Shown here: positions 1 to 14,357 of the stretch, one piece after another | Layout: every line of letters begins with the position of its first letter | Numbering within the stretch: position 1 is the first letter of the stretch | NCBI GenBank assembly: GCA_013397695.1 | Contig: VYZI01000529.1 | Coordinates: 248,001-312,000, forward strand | Direction: 5' to 3' | Length of the DNA stretch: 64,000 nucleotides | From: Centropus unirufus | Lineage: Eukaryota; Chordata; Aves; Cuculiformes; Centropidae | Translations under genes and position numbers: made by a program | The notes under the pieces: generated by a model | What the model was told of the DNA's origin: nothing | The model's database searches: none | The model's input: the letters and a program-made list of their open reading frames with translations, nothing else

Positions 1-2039
1 TTGTGTGGGTTTATCTCTTGGCTGAAGGTATGATCGTCGCTCCTGAGGAGCATTCATTGCCTTCTGTACTGAGTTCTGGCAGATGAGAACACTACAACTA
101 GAGCTGGATTTGGGAAGGCAGGGAGGGCCTTTCCCTACTCCATTCTCCTGCTGCCACTTCCTTGGGAGCTCACAATTCCTTGCTGTGTCTCCCCAGACGC
201 TTGTTAACCCTTAGTCAATAGGGTATCAGAGTGGCTACAGACCACTGTACGTTTGCTTTTTCATGAGTGAAAATAGGTCTCAGACTTGAACCGTGCTGAC
301 TTGAAGGCAAACCCTTGGTAAATCGCAAAGAGCTGTATTTCTCAATGCTTTCAATATAGCAAAAGGATTAGGTTCTGCTGAAAGTATCCAAGAGGGAGCA
401 GGAATCGGTGGTCTTTCAGGGGTTAAAGCATCATCCTGTTAGGGACAAATAAGCATGGTTCACTTGCCTTTTAACATAAAGGAGTATTTATATTTGTTAC
501 ATTTTATGTGACTACTCCTACGATGCCGCTGTCTCTATCCTGTCTATTTGGACCACTGGGCCCCACCAGGCAGCGTGGGCACTTTAAACCAAAATTGTGA
601 ATAATACAGCCAGTCACAGAGAGCACACAGGGCCTGATCCTGCAGGAATGGGAGCTGCCAATGGAATAACTTGTCGTTTGAGATGAGTTATGCTGGCCTC
701 GTGATTATTACAGCAGAAAAAAAAAGATGTTGGCTGTCTTTCATGTAGATTCTGTTCCTTTTGCATTTTACCAGTGCAAGAGACCGTGTTCAAGTTTTGT
801 TTCTAGGGATGTATTAAAATAACATTTTATTAATCAAGATTGCAGTGTCTTCTGACCAGGTTTATTTCTTATTCTTGTTTACTAGCATTGAGGTATTGAT
901 TTGGTACTTCGTGTTACAGGAGCTTTCTACATCCAGGAAGGAAAATATTTGGTGAGTGTCTGGAAAATAAATCATTAAAGCCTCTGAAGTTTTATGAATG
1001 CTGCTAACAAAATGCAGATACTTGATCCAAGATCTATGGATACTTCTTACAACTTTATATAATGTTATTTTTAAAGTATTTGTGATAAGTTGCTCCTGAT
1101 ACTGAAAGCAGTATTTTGAAAGATATCTGTTTGTAGGCAAATTATGGTAACTCTTTGGCTGTGGAATAACAAAAGAATGGCAATTTTATTGTAGGCACAT
1201 CTGGCTCCGCTGCCTGTGATTAAGTTGCCTGACACATATCATTAGAAGATGCTTTCAGTTCCTTAAAATATTTTCTGATATTAACTCTTTGGGCTAAAAT
1301 TTTACATACTTGTCTGGTTATTTTTTTTCTTATTTTTAAAGACTAAGCCAAAGCAGGTTTGCCAGTTCTGTGCACAAGACTGAAAGAAAATATGTTATTT
1401 CTTCAGTGCTAAAAAATGCTAGTGTGTTTGCAGGAGATAATTTATTTTTTTCCCCTTCTGTTTTGTATTTTACTTCCAGTGGTTCAATCACTGTTTGGAT
1501 GTATAATAGAAAGCTGACATTTGCTTTTGCATTACGAGTTTTATCCTTTCCTTCTCGGTGAAAATCTACAGATACTTGGCTAAATTCTAAGCGTGTGTTG
1601 CCCCTTTCTTAGTGGCGTACATCAAGGATGACCGTGGGCCACCTCTCCTCGCTCAGAAGGCGAGGTCTGTACAGTGGATGTAGAGGTTGTAACTGGTGAT
1701 CATTCATACAGGTGCCAGAATGATGCCACATGGTAGACTTTCTGGTTTGCAGACTTAACATCGAAAACTTTATGGTTGCAAATTAGAGCCCACATAATTT
1801 ATAAAATGCTAAACAAAAGATTTTCCTACCCCCTTGTACACACCTGTGCTTTTTGACATGAACACATTCAATCTTCCTCTCTGTTTTCTGTGGCTGATGC
1901 TAGCCAAGGTACCCATGCTGGACTTGCTCTGAAGAGGAGGCTTTGCAGATATTAGGGAGTTTACTTTTCTCTGGGTTCCTTGCCTCAGTTTTTGGAGCTG
2001 TTAGAATTGATGGATAGGGCTGACAGGGGCTGCAGACCA
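1..2039. other. Unique non-coding sequence
   Basis: I see no exon-like open frame, RNA gene or recognisable transposon here. Short A-rich (near 717-726) and T-rich (near 1321-1340) tracts occur. The longest open frames are under 100 codons, AT-biased and resemble no family I know. The stretch is best read as intronic or intergenic DNA. Confidence 0.6.
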
Positions 2040-2172
2040 GGGATCATCTCTTGGTGAGGTGTTGAAGGCCATGCTGGATGGGGCTTTGAGCAGCACGAAC
2101 CAGTGGAAGGAAGAGAGGAACTGGACAAGCTTTTATGTCCCCTCCAACCCAAACCATTCTATGATTCTATGA
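2040..2172 (+). mobile_element. CR1 LINE 3' end fragment
   Basis: The sequence contains the CR1 3' UTR blocks 'gaaggccatgctggatgggg' and 'cctccaacccaaaccattct', and ends in 'attctatgattctatga', the octamer tail typical of avian CR1. Only the last 130 or so bases are present, as expected from 5' truncation during target-primed reverse transcription. The middle is diverged ('ggaagagaggaactggac'), so the copy is old. The 5' boundary is approximate. Confidence 0.9.
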
Positions 2173-5100
2173 AATTTTGTCTGATTCTATTTCAAAGTGG
2201 TTATGAATACTCTTTATGGATACCATGAGCCATTTAACATGCAACGTACTTGTCAGGGGATGAGCGTCTAATTTATTAAGAGAAAACTCACTACCAGTCG
2301 AGTCTTTTCATGTGTGTATGGTCATGTACATGTAGAGCTGCGTCTGCAGAAGGCAGAGGGCATTTTAAGAACACATTTAATAATCCAAAGTGTCTCAGTA
2401 GCTGCTGCTGCCTGTTGCACAGGTCAGGAATGGTGAGGTGAAGTAAGATTCTTCCCCTTTCTCCATGAGACGTATTTTTATAAGGCCCTACATCATAGGG
2501 ATGCCTGTGGATTGTGCTCTGCAGTTATGAATTTTTGTGTTATTGCTGTACCAAACTAGGACTTTTTTGTTAGTATGCATTCGAAGTTCAACTGTATTAA
2601 GTTATTCATACATGAGGAACTCATAATCAGAAGACACATTAGTGCTGATTGCTGGAAATGTGAATTGATTGCTATCTGAAAAACCTAGTGAGGAGCCATT
2701 TAAACTCAGGAGAGTCCTTATGACAACCTCACTAAAAGCAGAGAAGTAGACATGCTTTCCTGTAGGGGAAAAACTGGTATCTCCTGCCCAAAGAAATATG
2801 AATGGTGTGAAAACGTCTGAACAGAATTGCTGAATGAAGTAACTCACTTTCTGTGGGAGAAAACCTGCACAGGGACCACGAGCCTAAAGCAGCTGTGAGC
2901 AGTTTAAGTTCCACCCTTACTCCATTGCAGGGCTGGCCCTGTTCTGTAACACAAGTTATTCCTTTCCATTGGAGGACTAACTTGGTTCCCCAAGATTCAG
3001 TCTTTCTGGGGGTCTTGTTTTAATTTTACACCATAAGGTATTTCAGGGGCAGAGACTGTGTCTTATTATTTTTACTAATCATTGAGTTAATTTTTGGATG
3101 TTTGACAGATAATGTGTTTGCATCACATGGTACACCAGGTCTCTAGGAAAACAGACTCTGTAATGCAGTCTTAGGTTTGATTTACTATTTACTCATTTGA
3201 CAGCAGATGCTAGCTGTAGTTCAGAAAATTTAAATTCTATGGACTAAGCCAAAGGCAATATAAAATCAAGTATCATCCGTGTACCTCTAATGGCTTACAG
3301 AATGTAACCCTGTCTAGATTTTAATCATTAATGTTCCTGGACTAAACACAGAGCACTGGATAGAAGAAAACCTGGACAGATTTCAGCTGGAAAATATTCA
3401 TGGTAAATGTTCTATAGAATGGCTCCTGTGTACGAATGCTGCGGTGGCAAAAGGCAGCGTTCAAGTTGGTGCTAACCAGTGGAATCTTCCTTCCAGGAGA
3501 GCAGACCCCAAGGCAGAGCTTCTTCCTCTCAGATGAGGAATCTAACTGACTTGCCAGAGCTCACCAGTGTATTCAGTTGTCTGAGCCATGGCAAGAGAAA
3601 ATGATTGTGCCTGAAGGCTGGTATAGGCGAACCCTGAAGTGTATGCAGGGGGCTTTCAGCAGGGGTTCTCCCTTCAGAAACCAACCGGGAGATGCAGAGC
3701 ATTAGGAGCCTCCTCTCTAAGTGCAAGCCTGCAGAGTAAGTGTGTGTGGAATGCAAACACTGGTAGTAGAATATTGTTATTTGAAGGTGAAAGAGAAGGA
3801 AAAAGAGTGGCGGAAAGGAAACGGTGGATGCAGTTATAAGAGCTCTGGTAGGGAAAGGGAAGGGAAAGCTGAGAAGGCAGGAGTCCATAGGAGTGAATAC
3901 CACCTAGAAAGAGGCTGGAGTTGGGAAGAAATGACCACTCCTTCGATACCTGCTGTGTGTAGGAATATACAGCTTTCTATGATCGTTGCAAATGAGGAGG
4001 ACATGCAATGAAGATACTTGGCTCTATCAACTATTTCGTATCTTGATTCATTCAAATGTCTAAGAACCTACAGGTTTCCAACTTAATTAGGGCTCAAAGA
4101 AGAAATGATAATCCAGAGATGGTTGACAAGCTCAAAAATTTCCAGAAAGCATTATGACTAGACTTGGAGGTTTCATAAGTAGATTAATGAGTAAATTTTT
4201 CCCAGAAAGGACCAAAGAGTGCTTGCTATTGTGTCTGGGTGGATGGTGAAACAAGCTATAATGCAGTGGTGTGAGGTGTTAGTGACAGATCTGTGCTCCT
4301 CCTGTTGGAAAGAAGTTCAGTGGAGCACAGGAGACCAGGAAAGCTCTGACATCTGAGCTTTCTCAACAGAGATCAGCTATGTCAAAGGGTTGAGGAAGTA
4401 AAACAGCTTAAATGTCATGGAACATTTATTGAACTTTTTTGTTAACGAGGGAATTTTCAAAGAGGAGAAGTCAAATTGGTCAAGTCCAAATAATGCAAAT
4501 AATGCATTTGATTCTCATTTCTATCATATCTCAGTTGAATGGCTGGACAAAATTGCACAAGTCAAACAACGCTGCAGACTTTCCTCTGTGAAAAGCCTTG
4601 TACCAGCAGGCACAGGGTCTGGGTTTGGGGGCCAGTCATCAATTTCAACATCTCTTCATAGCATCAAAAGATGGGAGAGACCACCTGGGTTAGGTCTGAT
4701 TCAGCATCTTGCAGCTTGATCCCATCTTATCACATACCTTTCTGGGAACAGGCGTCTAGGTGTTTTTGCTCAGTTGCATTTGGATTTTCACAGCAAGATC
4801 AGAAAGGGGGGACCCATGCGACCACAGGATTTTCCCTGAGTTTTAATTGTTCCTTGAAGAAGTTAAAAGAAATCGTCATTAATGAGTATGATGGAAGCTG
4901 AGAGCTACCTGATCCAAATCCAGCTTGTGACACGTGTGAGGGACTACAAAGTAATGCATTGTTTGTGAGAGCATGGGGAAAGATCAGTGATGCGAATATG
5001 GAAGGGTGCAGGTCAGTAGGTCCTATGGAAAAAATGAGTTACTAGAACAAGGACTTCTACGAATACAGCGAGGCAGAACAAAGTGTTAGGAGCAGGCAGC

Positions 5101-8100
5101 CCTCTCCCAACCTGGTGAACAGATAGCAATTAAGCTCAAAAAGCAAAAATAATATTTTGTGGTACCAGTACCAACACCTTTAGGTAAGTGGCCAATTAAA
5201 TACCAATATTGAGGGCTCAACTCTGCATGAATAATGTGATATCTGCTCTACATGGCACTAGTTCTGCAGGATTTACCAGGCTGGAATATCTAATACAACT
5301 CAAGATATGTTCCATACCCGAGCTATCTAATTGGTTTCAGATAAAGGTGCCCTCTGGAAACCTATCCAAAGCATGAAATGTTTTCAAAATGGATTTCTGG
5401 AATTTAAAAAGAAGTCTGGGTAGCTATGAAAATGAATGCATGACCTGGTATTTTGTTATGATTAATATCTTCATACAAATGCCAGGCATAGTCAGGCATT
5501 AAGAGCTTTAATGGAGTGATTCAGGTGAAGGAGATTTGTTGGTGATTGGTGTTTTGGTTTGTGTGTTTTGCTGACAAATTGTTGAGTTTCGAAGGGCATG
5601 GGGCACAATAGTATTGTAGCTGTTTCTTCTGAGAAAAGATAAACAGAATATTCCAAACTTGCTTTAAAATCTGGAATCATAACTGTGGATGGTCAAATAA
5701 CTCAAATTTCAGCTCAGATTTTGGCTCAATAATAAGCAATGATATTCTGATTGTGCTATCAAAAGGCTTCTTCCAGAGACTTCATATTTAATTACATTAG
5801 ACAAAATCCCAAATTATAGAAGTAATTCCTCATTCCAGTAAGCATTACTGCTGTTATCCAAGATGTTACACATGAGCAAAACCCTTTACAGGGTAATCCA
5901 GGAAGCGTCAGGTAACTATTGTACTCATTATAATTGTCTATATTGTAAGCCAAGATTTCCTAGAGACTAGGGAAACTTTTTTTCATATATCTGTGTACAA
6001 CCTGCTCTTCACTCTTCCTTTCTAATGACATACCTGATGCTTCCAATTATAACAGTGCTAGTCTTGTAGCATGGGTCATCAGAAGCCACCAGGATAAGGT
6101 TTTCCATATATTGAGATGTTTGTAAAGAAACAATTTGAGTAAAAGCGCTCTGTTAGACCAAAGTTTTCCAAAATGTCTCTTGCATTGCAACCATACCAAC
6201 ATCGGAGTGAGAGCGACCTACACTTCTCCAAGCATTGAATAAGTGGTTTCTAAGGAACATACCCAAAGGAGCAGGCAAAATTTTGTTTTCACGGAAACCT
6301 GTGACAAAGATTACAACATTTGAAGCAGGATTAACACGTGCTTCTTGTTAAATGGCTTTATCTTTATTTATAGCTCCTCCCAGGACTTGGTCTCATACGG
6401 TTACTGACCACGGATGTTCAAAGCCAGAGGAGCTGCTGGCAAAGGCTCTGAAAACCTTTCAAGAGCTCTTAGAGTACAACTCAGCTACTTGTGATTTGCA
6501 ATGGGTTGAAAACACTTACAGGATGTTACCATGGCACAGGTGAGGTACCCTAAAGGGTCATAAACTGCTTTACCCTGTGCTAACTGGTTCACATATCCGT
6601 GTTTTAATTTTATGATAGCTGCTCTGTTATATGAACTGTAATTAGCATGAACAATGTATTTGTCATGCAAGGGAAACAAATCCTCTTCTAAGAAAACTTT
6701 CATCAGATTAATATCATTATGGTGAAGCACACAATTCTGTAAAATTCTCTGAATGTTTAGCAAACAGCATTTCTAATTAAACAAGATCTGCTTGCCCTGT
6801 GTTCCCCTTTGTGTTACACAAACTGTTGGAGCAGAAAATGGTTATTAAAGCCAGGAGTGGGCCTAATAACTGCTGTGATAGAAAAGCAAATTGGTAGCTC
6901 AGTACCTCTTTAAAACAGCTGTAAAGTTTTTACGTGGTAGCAGAAGTCAATTGATTTTTTCCTTTCTTCCCTACTCTGCTTTTGGTCTGCAGTCTGAGGA
7001 TATTTTTTTTCTTCCGGCCACAGCTGTCTGCAAAAGAGCTGGGTTCAGCCGCTCACACCTGTGTAAGCATTTGAGGTAGGATGGTGGGAATTAGCCAAAA
7101 GCTGTTCAGCTAAAGCTGTTATTGACTGAGGGGGAGCTGCAATTGGAGAAGGGTTCCTGCTGAATACACTAAAAATATTTTTAAAAATCACGACTCTGCT
7201 TTTTCATATCGACAGCATTGTGTATGCAGGCATGCATTGTGTATGTATTTTACTATATTGACTAATTAGGATTTTAGTGGAACTCCTTGGCTGCTGTCCT
7301 TGGAGGTTTTGCCACTTTTAAATATTCGTCTATTGCATCAATGCAAGACCATTAACAACCATGAAACTGGGTTTGTCCATTTTTATCATTGCAAATTTTG
7401 CTTTCAGATCAATCAAAAAAAACCCTTGAATTTTCATTTGGAAACATCTCTAAGAAACAAAGTGTTACCTGCGCTAATTTAGGTAGGGCCACAGAAAATT
7501 GTGTTCCACAGTCCAAACCACTCAATCTGCAGAAAGCATACTTTCATTTTCAGATTTTCTATGAATATGGTTTAAGGTAGAAAATAGAAAATTAAAAGAG
7601 AACAGAATGAACATATTGCAAATGCATGGCTTAAACATCTCAGTTATGGCCAATTTCATATTCTATTTGGGGTTTTTGTTTGGTTTGGTTTTTTTTTTTT
7701 TGCAGCTACAGAAATAGAACTGCTCTCTCTGCTTTGCAGTCTTAGGCATTTACCTTAGCCTTTCCTCCTCCTGAGAAGTGTTTCTGGAGGCACTGAGCCT
7801 CCTGTCTCTGGATAGGAGCCAGCATTGTGTATTAATGCATTGATGGGAGGGAAATTCCGGATTTCTTATTGGTATTTGTTGAACACTTTTCCTGGGATCT
7901 TTGAAACTGAAGCAAACTCTAGTGGCATAAAGGCCAAAAAACTGAGTGAGGACCCAAAGCTTAGTTGGAAATGAGGGGCACAGAGCTTTCATAGGGAACC
8001 TGAACTATAGATAAGTGGGTAAATTCATAGAATATTTAATTTTGAACATGCTGGGTTTGACCATGTCCGTTTTTGCAGTACTAGTGAAATCTATGAGCTC

Positions 8101-9048
8101 TGTTGCTTAGAAGTCAAAGTCCTCCTTTCGAGAATAAATTGTTTTGGTTCTTTCCCAGCTTGGAATACATTGGAAGGGGTAGGGCTGAAGCAAGTACCTT
8201 CTGAGAAAGATTCTTGGTATTCATTATATTTGCCCACCACCTTGGCCTTGGGATGAGAATTGCTCTGAGGCAACGTGGCTGCTTTGGCAAAAAGAGAAAA
8301 AAGGTTTCCAGTGATTAACGGCAACTACTGCTGCGACTGCTATCGGGCTTTTGCATTTTTGCTGGCAGAAGTTAGGACACTGCTTTATTTAATTCCAGTC
8401 TCATTCAATTCCGTGATGTGGTTGGGTCATTATGGCTGATAATTGTCAAATAGAATAATTTATTAAGTTTCTGTATCAGCTGGTTCCTTCTTATTTCCTC
8501 TTAACTTAGCCTTGTATGTTCTTTTATTGCCATCTCATAACTACCCCAAATGGCGCATTTTACACTGCTTTACATGTAAGCAAAGAAATTGGTTTTCACT
8601 GCCTGTTTTGGCGGTAAGTTTCGTAGTAGAAATTTCACTTGCAAAAACCTATCTCAATACTGAATGGTTTTTGAGACCTGAGGCATAGTGCAGGGTGTAC
8701 TTCAGGAGGCATTCTTTTAGATTTGAGCTATTGAATATGACTGTATTAATACATTATGTTACATTGGAGTTATGAGTTGGCTGTGATTTTTCTTATTGAC
8801 ATGTGAGTCATTATCTTTGTTTTATCTGGCTGGAGTTTGTTCAGTGAACTGTCATGGATAATCATGAATATTTTATGTTAATAAACATGTTTCCAGATCG
8901 GAACTTTAATCAGCTAAGCTGGGATGGTCACTTGAGTGGGAGAATCTTCTTGTTTTATAGCACTTTGTCTTGGTCCAGTTCAAAAGTTATTGACCTAGTT
9001 AATCAATGTGAACCATTGTTACAGAACAAAAAAGCTCTGCATTGTATT
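2173..9048. other. Unique non-coding sequence
   Basis: Nearly 7 kb without a recognised gene or transposon. It includes a purine-rich stretch around 3775-3880 and otherwise moderately AT-rich DNA. Scattered open frames of 60-124 codons on both strands show no motif, signal peptide or family resemblance, and they overlap each other, which is typical of chance frames. Ancient, unrecognisable repeats cannot be excluded. Confidence 0.55.
7668..7701. repeat. T-rich low-complexity tract
   Basis: The tract 'ggggtttttgtttggtttgg' is followed by a run of about 13 T. It is immediately followed by 'gcag', so it resembles a splice acceptor, but no convincing exon follows. Confidence 0.8.
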
Positions 9049-9118
9049 TAAGAAAAAAAAAACCCAAACCACAAACAAAATCCAATAAACCAAAACAACC
9101 AAAAATGATCAAACCCAA
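9049..9118. repeat. A-rich low-complexity tract
   Basis: A run of A followed by repeated 'aaacc/aaaac' units ('cccaaaccacaaacaaaatc'). It could be the decayed poly-A tail of a retrocopy, but no parent sequence is recognisable just upstream. More simply, it is simple-sequence DNA. Confidence 0.75.
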
Positions 9119-9243
9119 GCGTAGATATGGTAAATAAACGCTGTGCAAATTCATTCCCTATGCGATGGTGCTGCTTTGCTGCAGATGCACGGAGTGTGAA
9201 TCAGTGCAGTGTTGACTCCAGTGACTGTAATGATTCATTCTGT

Positions 9244-9294
9244 ATTTCTTTTCTTTCCTTTCCTTTCCTTTTCTTTCTCTTTTCTTTTTTTTTC
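9244..9294. repeat. Pyrimidine-rich (TTTCC/TTTCT)n tract
   Basis: An almost pure C/T stretch with repeated 'tttcc' and 'tttct' units. It ends in 'tttttttttcag', which matches a strong polypyrimidine tract and AG acceptor. The following 19 codons, from the ATG at 9299, read open and then stop, and no good donor follows, so the exon interpretation is weak. Confidence 0.8.
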
Positions 9295-10710
9295 AGCATG
9301 AATGGTGCACTTGCAGAAGTCAAGGAGAAAAAAAGCACTTGGCTTTGGCAAGCGTAACGTGGGCAGAGAGTATAATATTCCATACACAGCTGTGCCAGTG
9401 CGCTTCAGCCCTGACTTACAACATTTCCTGCTGTTCCCAAACTTGGCCTGTCAGAGCAATTGCCTGTCGAGAGACTTTTGATGGTGGTTTAGTGCCATGC
9501 ACAAATGGGGGCTAGAATGAAACCAGCAGGCTAATTTTAGTTTGTGATCTGAAGTTTTGAATCCAGGTCTGCAGAAGTGAAAGATTAGAGTCTTAGCTCA
9601 CTGAAAATCTGAGCCCCTTATCCAGCTGGACTTCCCTGACCACCTGCTGACTTGTTGATATGGTGAGATATTAGGTTCTTTGGGTCCAATTCTGACCTCA
9701 TATACCCCGATGTAACTTGATTTTTTTAATTTATTTTCTTCCAGTTTCTCTGCTTCAAAAGCCATTCTTTATCTACTCATCTCGTTTTCCATAATATCAC
9801 CATAAAACCATCTTCTGCATGTCTGCCTGCCATGCCTTTCATTCTATCAGTGATCTAGAGGGCACCTCCAGTTCCATGCTCATCTTCTCCCTGTTGCTCT
9901 TTCTCGGCCATAATAAAGTTCTGTGGAAGTAATTCGGAGAGAAGACAGAGCATCCTGTTTTGTCCCTGCTACAGAAATGGAGAATGTTGGTTGTATGAGT
10001 TCTGAAAAGGATCCACCTACAGGCCAGGTACCTTATTTCAAATCCTTTGATGGGCTGCATGAATCCTGACTGGAATTCGCCTGCTCCGAGTTTGATTTGC
10101 TGAGAGCAAGGGGGAAGGGCTTCCTCCTGGGCAAGTTACTGCCCTGGAGTGGCATCATTTCCTCCTCTGACACGAATTTTGTCTACAGTTTTGACAATAT
10201 CACTTAGTTGCTCAAAGCCTCCATTTTCCTATCAGAATGCTGTTGAGACATAACAGAGCCTCCTCGAATCCCAATAGCACCGGAAATAGATGTGTGCCAA
10301 TTTGTTTGGCAGAACCCACCAAGACCTTGTTCTTTCAGGATGCCTGAATCTTTGCGTATCGTCAGCTTTGCTGACTTGTCCAGCATTTACACAGCAATTC
10401 AGGTGGATTTTCAGAAATTAATTACTTGACTGTCTTATGGCAAGAAGAAAAGAAACATCATCGTAATACTTTTGTCCTGTCTAAAGGCTGCTTTTAAACA
10501 GCTGGCATTAATGGAATTTATTACTCATTTCTAAAATGTTCTTCTTTGGAAGAACAAATGTTTGCTTATGTAGAGTAGAATAATGATTTGATTCTTTTTA
10601 CTTGTAATCTAGCACTACTATACTGGATAGTATCTTCTAAGACACATTCCCATGTACAGAATTAAAAATCCTCATTCTTGACCTGAATAAGATTCAGTAT
10701 TTTTCATTCT

Positions 10711-10755
10711 TTATTATTAGTCTTTATTATTATTTATTTATTTATTATTTTTCAG
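10711..10755. repeat. (TTAT/TATT)n AT-rich simple repeat
   Basis: Imperfect tandem 'ttat' and 'tatt' units, ending 'tttattatttttcag'. It is a plausible polymorphic microsatellite. Confidence 0.8.
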
Positions 10756-13700
10756 TATTGTATTAAATAGCTGTATTGTTTTCAAGTCAGGGTGAGGAAA
10801 GGGCAGTAAGGACTGCCATCTAGTGCTTCATTAATCAACACAATTACTGCAGCCTCTACATCTCTGCAGCTCGCTCTGCTACGCTTGCTCAACACACTTG
10901 TTTAGAAGAGCTTATTGAAGTTCTGAAGGTCATTAGCTGATGGTGAATGAATCGTCTTCTCCTGACTTGAAGTTCTGAGAATAGAACATGGAATAGAAAG
11001 ATGAAACCATTTTCCATTAGACTTCACATGATTTGAGTGAATTGCTGCGAAACCCTGGATTTGAATAGCAAGGATGATACATAATATACGTATATTTATA
11101 TGAGAAGTCACAAGTGGAACTTAAAGAATCAGATTCTTTACCTGATAATTTTGTTTGAAAATTAGGAGATTGAGAGACACATACTAGTGCAAGAAAAAAG
11201 ATAATAAAACCATCATGCATCTTAATTGAGTTTCTGGGAGTTTGGGAGCTAATCCAAACTGGAGGAATCTCTAGAGTTTTAAGAATAACCCAGACTTCTA
11301 AGTTCTGCAACTTCTCTTGGTGTTTTCCTTCTTTTGTTGATGAGCTCCATGAAAAAACTGAATTGGAAGATAAGTGTAACAGATTTCTTTTCTTTTTTAA
11401 ACTTTGACCACATCACAGGTTCATGTGAGTTTTGCAACTGGTGCACTGATTAATTTATTTTTTGGGAAAGTGAGCAGCTAAATGTGATTTAACGGTATGA
11501 CTTCAGTAGCTGGATTTAAATAATCACGGAGATGTCAGGTTTTATCTTTATCAGATGTCACTAAGTTAATCCTCACATCGCTGTGATGTCAATATGATAA
11601 TACTGGTTTCAATGAACTTTGAACTCTCAGTTACCACTGCTGTAGGTAACACTAGAACGGGGAGTGAGGGGGTGTGCTTAGGGCAGAATCTTGTAAACTT
11701 TATAAACCTGGGCTGCTCTTTTTCTTCCTGCGCAATGAAGTTCACTGTACTCCATTAAAATAGATGGAAAATCTGTAAGTACCTTTGCCATCTCTTCAAT
11801 GTGCCATTTACCTCTTTTATTTATCAGAGCTTTTTTAAAAAAAGAAAATTAAAAGGTAGGTACCATCCCAAACTACTTTCCCCACATCTATTCAATGAGT
11901 GGTCTCTGAAACCCAGACTGAAAGTTGCCTTCTGCTTTTATACTGCACGTTTCTGTATGTTAGCTTTTTGTCTGGGATGCTACATATTAAAATTTCTCCT
12001 TCCTATCAAGGAAGTAGTTTCAAATAATGAAATGAAAGCTCTTCCTTAAGAGAAATGGTCACCAGCCCCATTAAAGAGGAGCCTCCCCTACCTCATCCTG
12101 GAGTGCAGAATGTTTTTCTGGCACAGTTCTCCAGTCATACCAAAGAACCACTATGGGATTTCTGAGACCTGAATGGCTTTTGGAAAAAATACAGCATGAA
12201 GGCCATCAAAGTACAGCCCCTGGGACCATTTCCCAAGTGGATCTGCGTAAATGCAAAAGACCACTGTTGCATTTGATAGTCTTAAGTCTTTTACTTTAAT
12301 CTCTTGTTCTTCTAAGAGATCTTCTAGGTGGAAGTTTCTAAGAAGTCTCTTACAAGCACTAGCAAATGAAGCGCCGCAGCCTAGCTGAGTCCCGCTTACT
12401 GAGTAATTACAATGGAGCCACTTCACTAAAACAAAATAGGAACTACTGAACTTGGTTGATAGTAATTTATGTGGCTCAAGTCTGTCTTCTGTTCCCTTCT
12501 ATGAGAGGTAGCACAGCAGGAGAACAATTCCAGACTCAGTCTCAAAGTGCTACCACAACCCAGTTATTGCCCTGGAAGTAGTGCAGCCTTTGTTGGTGCC
12601 AGTATGGGACCCTGTCCTCGGGTACCATGGAGGAGCATCAGAAAAACTTGAATAGAATGAAATAATGCATATGAAGTACTTTAACCCAAAACTTCTACTG
12701 TAGGAGGACTTAATCGAAGGATGCTTCTGTTCTGTGGTGATGAATGCATCACTGATAATTCTGATTGGTTTAACATTCTGTCTTCAGCGAACAACCAGGA
12801 TTCATCATCTTCTTGAACCATTTGTGGCACAGCATAACCTTCTAGAAGCACGCGCATACTCTTTTCAGAGTGATTCTTTCACAGCAAGTTCCTGAAAGTT
12901 ATGAAAATCAAGATTGAATGAAGGTAACATTCTCACGAACGGACATTCTCATCACAGAAGAGAAATGAAGGAAATGCTGAATGAATGAGTTTGGCTTCAG
13001 AGTGTTGTTAGAAACAAATTAGCTATTGAGTCAAAAAGATTTAATTTTTAACATTCAGCCAAAGTATGAGATTGTCTTCAGCGCTCTACCCTGTTACATG
13101 GGGTGCTCACAGCACACACAGGGCAGGTCTAAGGAAGACTGTGGCACGAGAGTCTACAAAGAAATCTTTTTTCTGCCTGAATATGGCAGAAGAGATCCTG
13201 GCACGGGAGAAGGACAAGTCACTGAAAGTTTATTAAATACATTCTTTGAGCTGTATAATCAAGTTATTCTGACAACACAGCTTGTGGGGAGCAGGAGTGG
13301 TATGAAAGGGATTCCCCAACTGAATTCTAACTGTACTCTAAGTGCCTCTTCCCGTAGTCCCCGGGGTCAGGTCAAGTCAGGCTAGAGATGATGACGTAGC
13401 CCTCCGTGACGCGTGACAGGGTTTTGTGATGTGTTACAAGTTAGACTGTTTTGTAAATGAATATGTAATTAATTGGGGGTGGAGGTGAGCAAAATCTCCT
13501 CAGAGCCAGCCAGGCCAAAGGTGAATCCAAACTCCTTTGCTTCATAGCAGCCAGCTCTGAAAAAACCTTCATTCCAACTGGTGGTTGGGTTGATGAACAT
13601 CCCAGCTCAGCACTCCCCTAAGGAAATTGCCTAAGCATCTTTTTTTTCCCAGTTTTAGGAGGAGAATAGAAAGTGAGCACTGGCAAATTTTCTTCTGCAA

Positions 13701-14302
13701 ATGGCTGGGCAGCTGAAAGTTGGGTACCTGGAACAGCAGAAGCCTGGAGTCCAGAGCTCCCCATGGCAGTGACTTTGCTGAAACGGAGCACTCGGTCCGC
13801 TCCAGACTCCCCAGAGCTCAGTGGGGTTGCACGTAGGGCTGGCCATCTGAGCACAGTCAGCTGGCAAATCTGGTTTGGCGGTTTAAACGACCTTCTTTTG
13901 TAGAGGGGCTTGAATGTTGCAGCTTGGTCTGGGCCCCTTCTGTATGTAATGAGAAGTACTTATGACCTTGCAGTATTCATTTTTAGGATGGGGTTGACGA
14001 ACAGAGTATTTCTGCTTACACAGATTGGAACCCCCATCTGATTTCCTTGGAAGCTGATAAGACAGATTCTCTTTCAAAGGAGAGCTTGCTTTTCTTTGTG
14101 TTCATCTTTGCCGAGACCCAAGACACTTGCTTACTTTAGATTTAATGATGAGAAATAGCTAACCTCCCTTCTTTCTCTCCCTGAATTCAATTGCCATGCT
14201 AACAGATTTTCATGGGAGACGAGGAAATGGTGAATTTTGGATTATACAACTTTCAACAGAAAGTTACAATACATTTTGAAACTTATTCTTGGTTCTGTTG
14301 TC

Positions 14303-14357
14303 TAAAAAAAGACAACAAAAGAAAAACAAAAAAAAACTGATTTATTTTTTTTTTTCC
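14303..14357. repeat. Poly-A tract next to poly-T tract
   Basis: An A-rich segment (14,303-14,337) is followed at once by a T-run (14,341-14,355). The two could pair as a hairpin. It may be simple-sequence expansion or two abutting retrotransposon tails in opposite orientation, but no retrotransposon body is recognisable on either side. Confidence 0.7.

Noticed and set aside
4493..4510. Octamer-like 'atgcaaat' followed by 'aatgcatttg'
   Set aside because: An 8-base POU-type match is expected several times by chance in 64 kb, and no promoter context is present.
13026..13385. 119-codon plus-strand frame
   Set aside because: No recognisable motif, no splice or promoter context, and similar lengths arise by chance in 64 kb.
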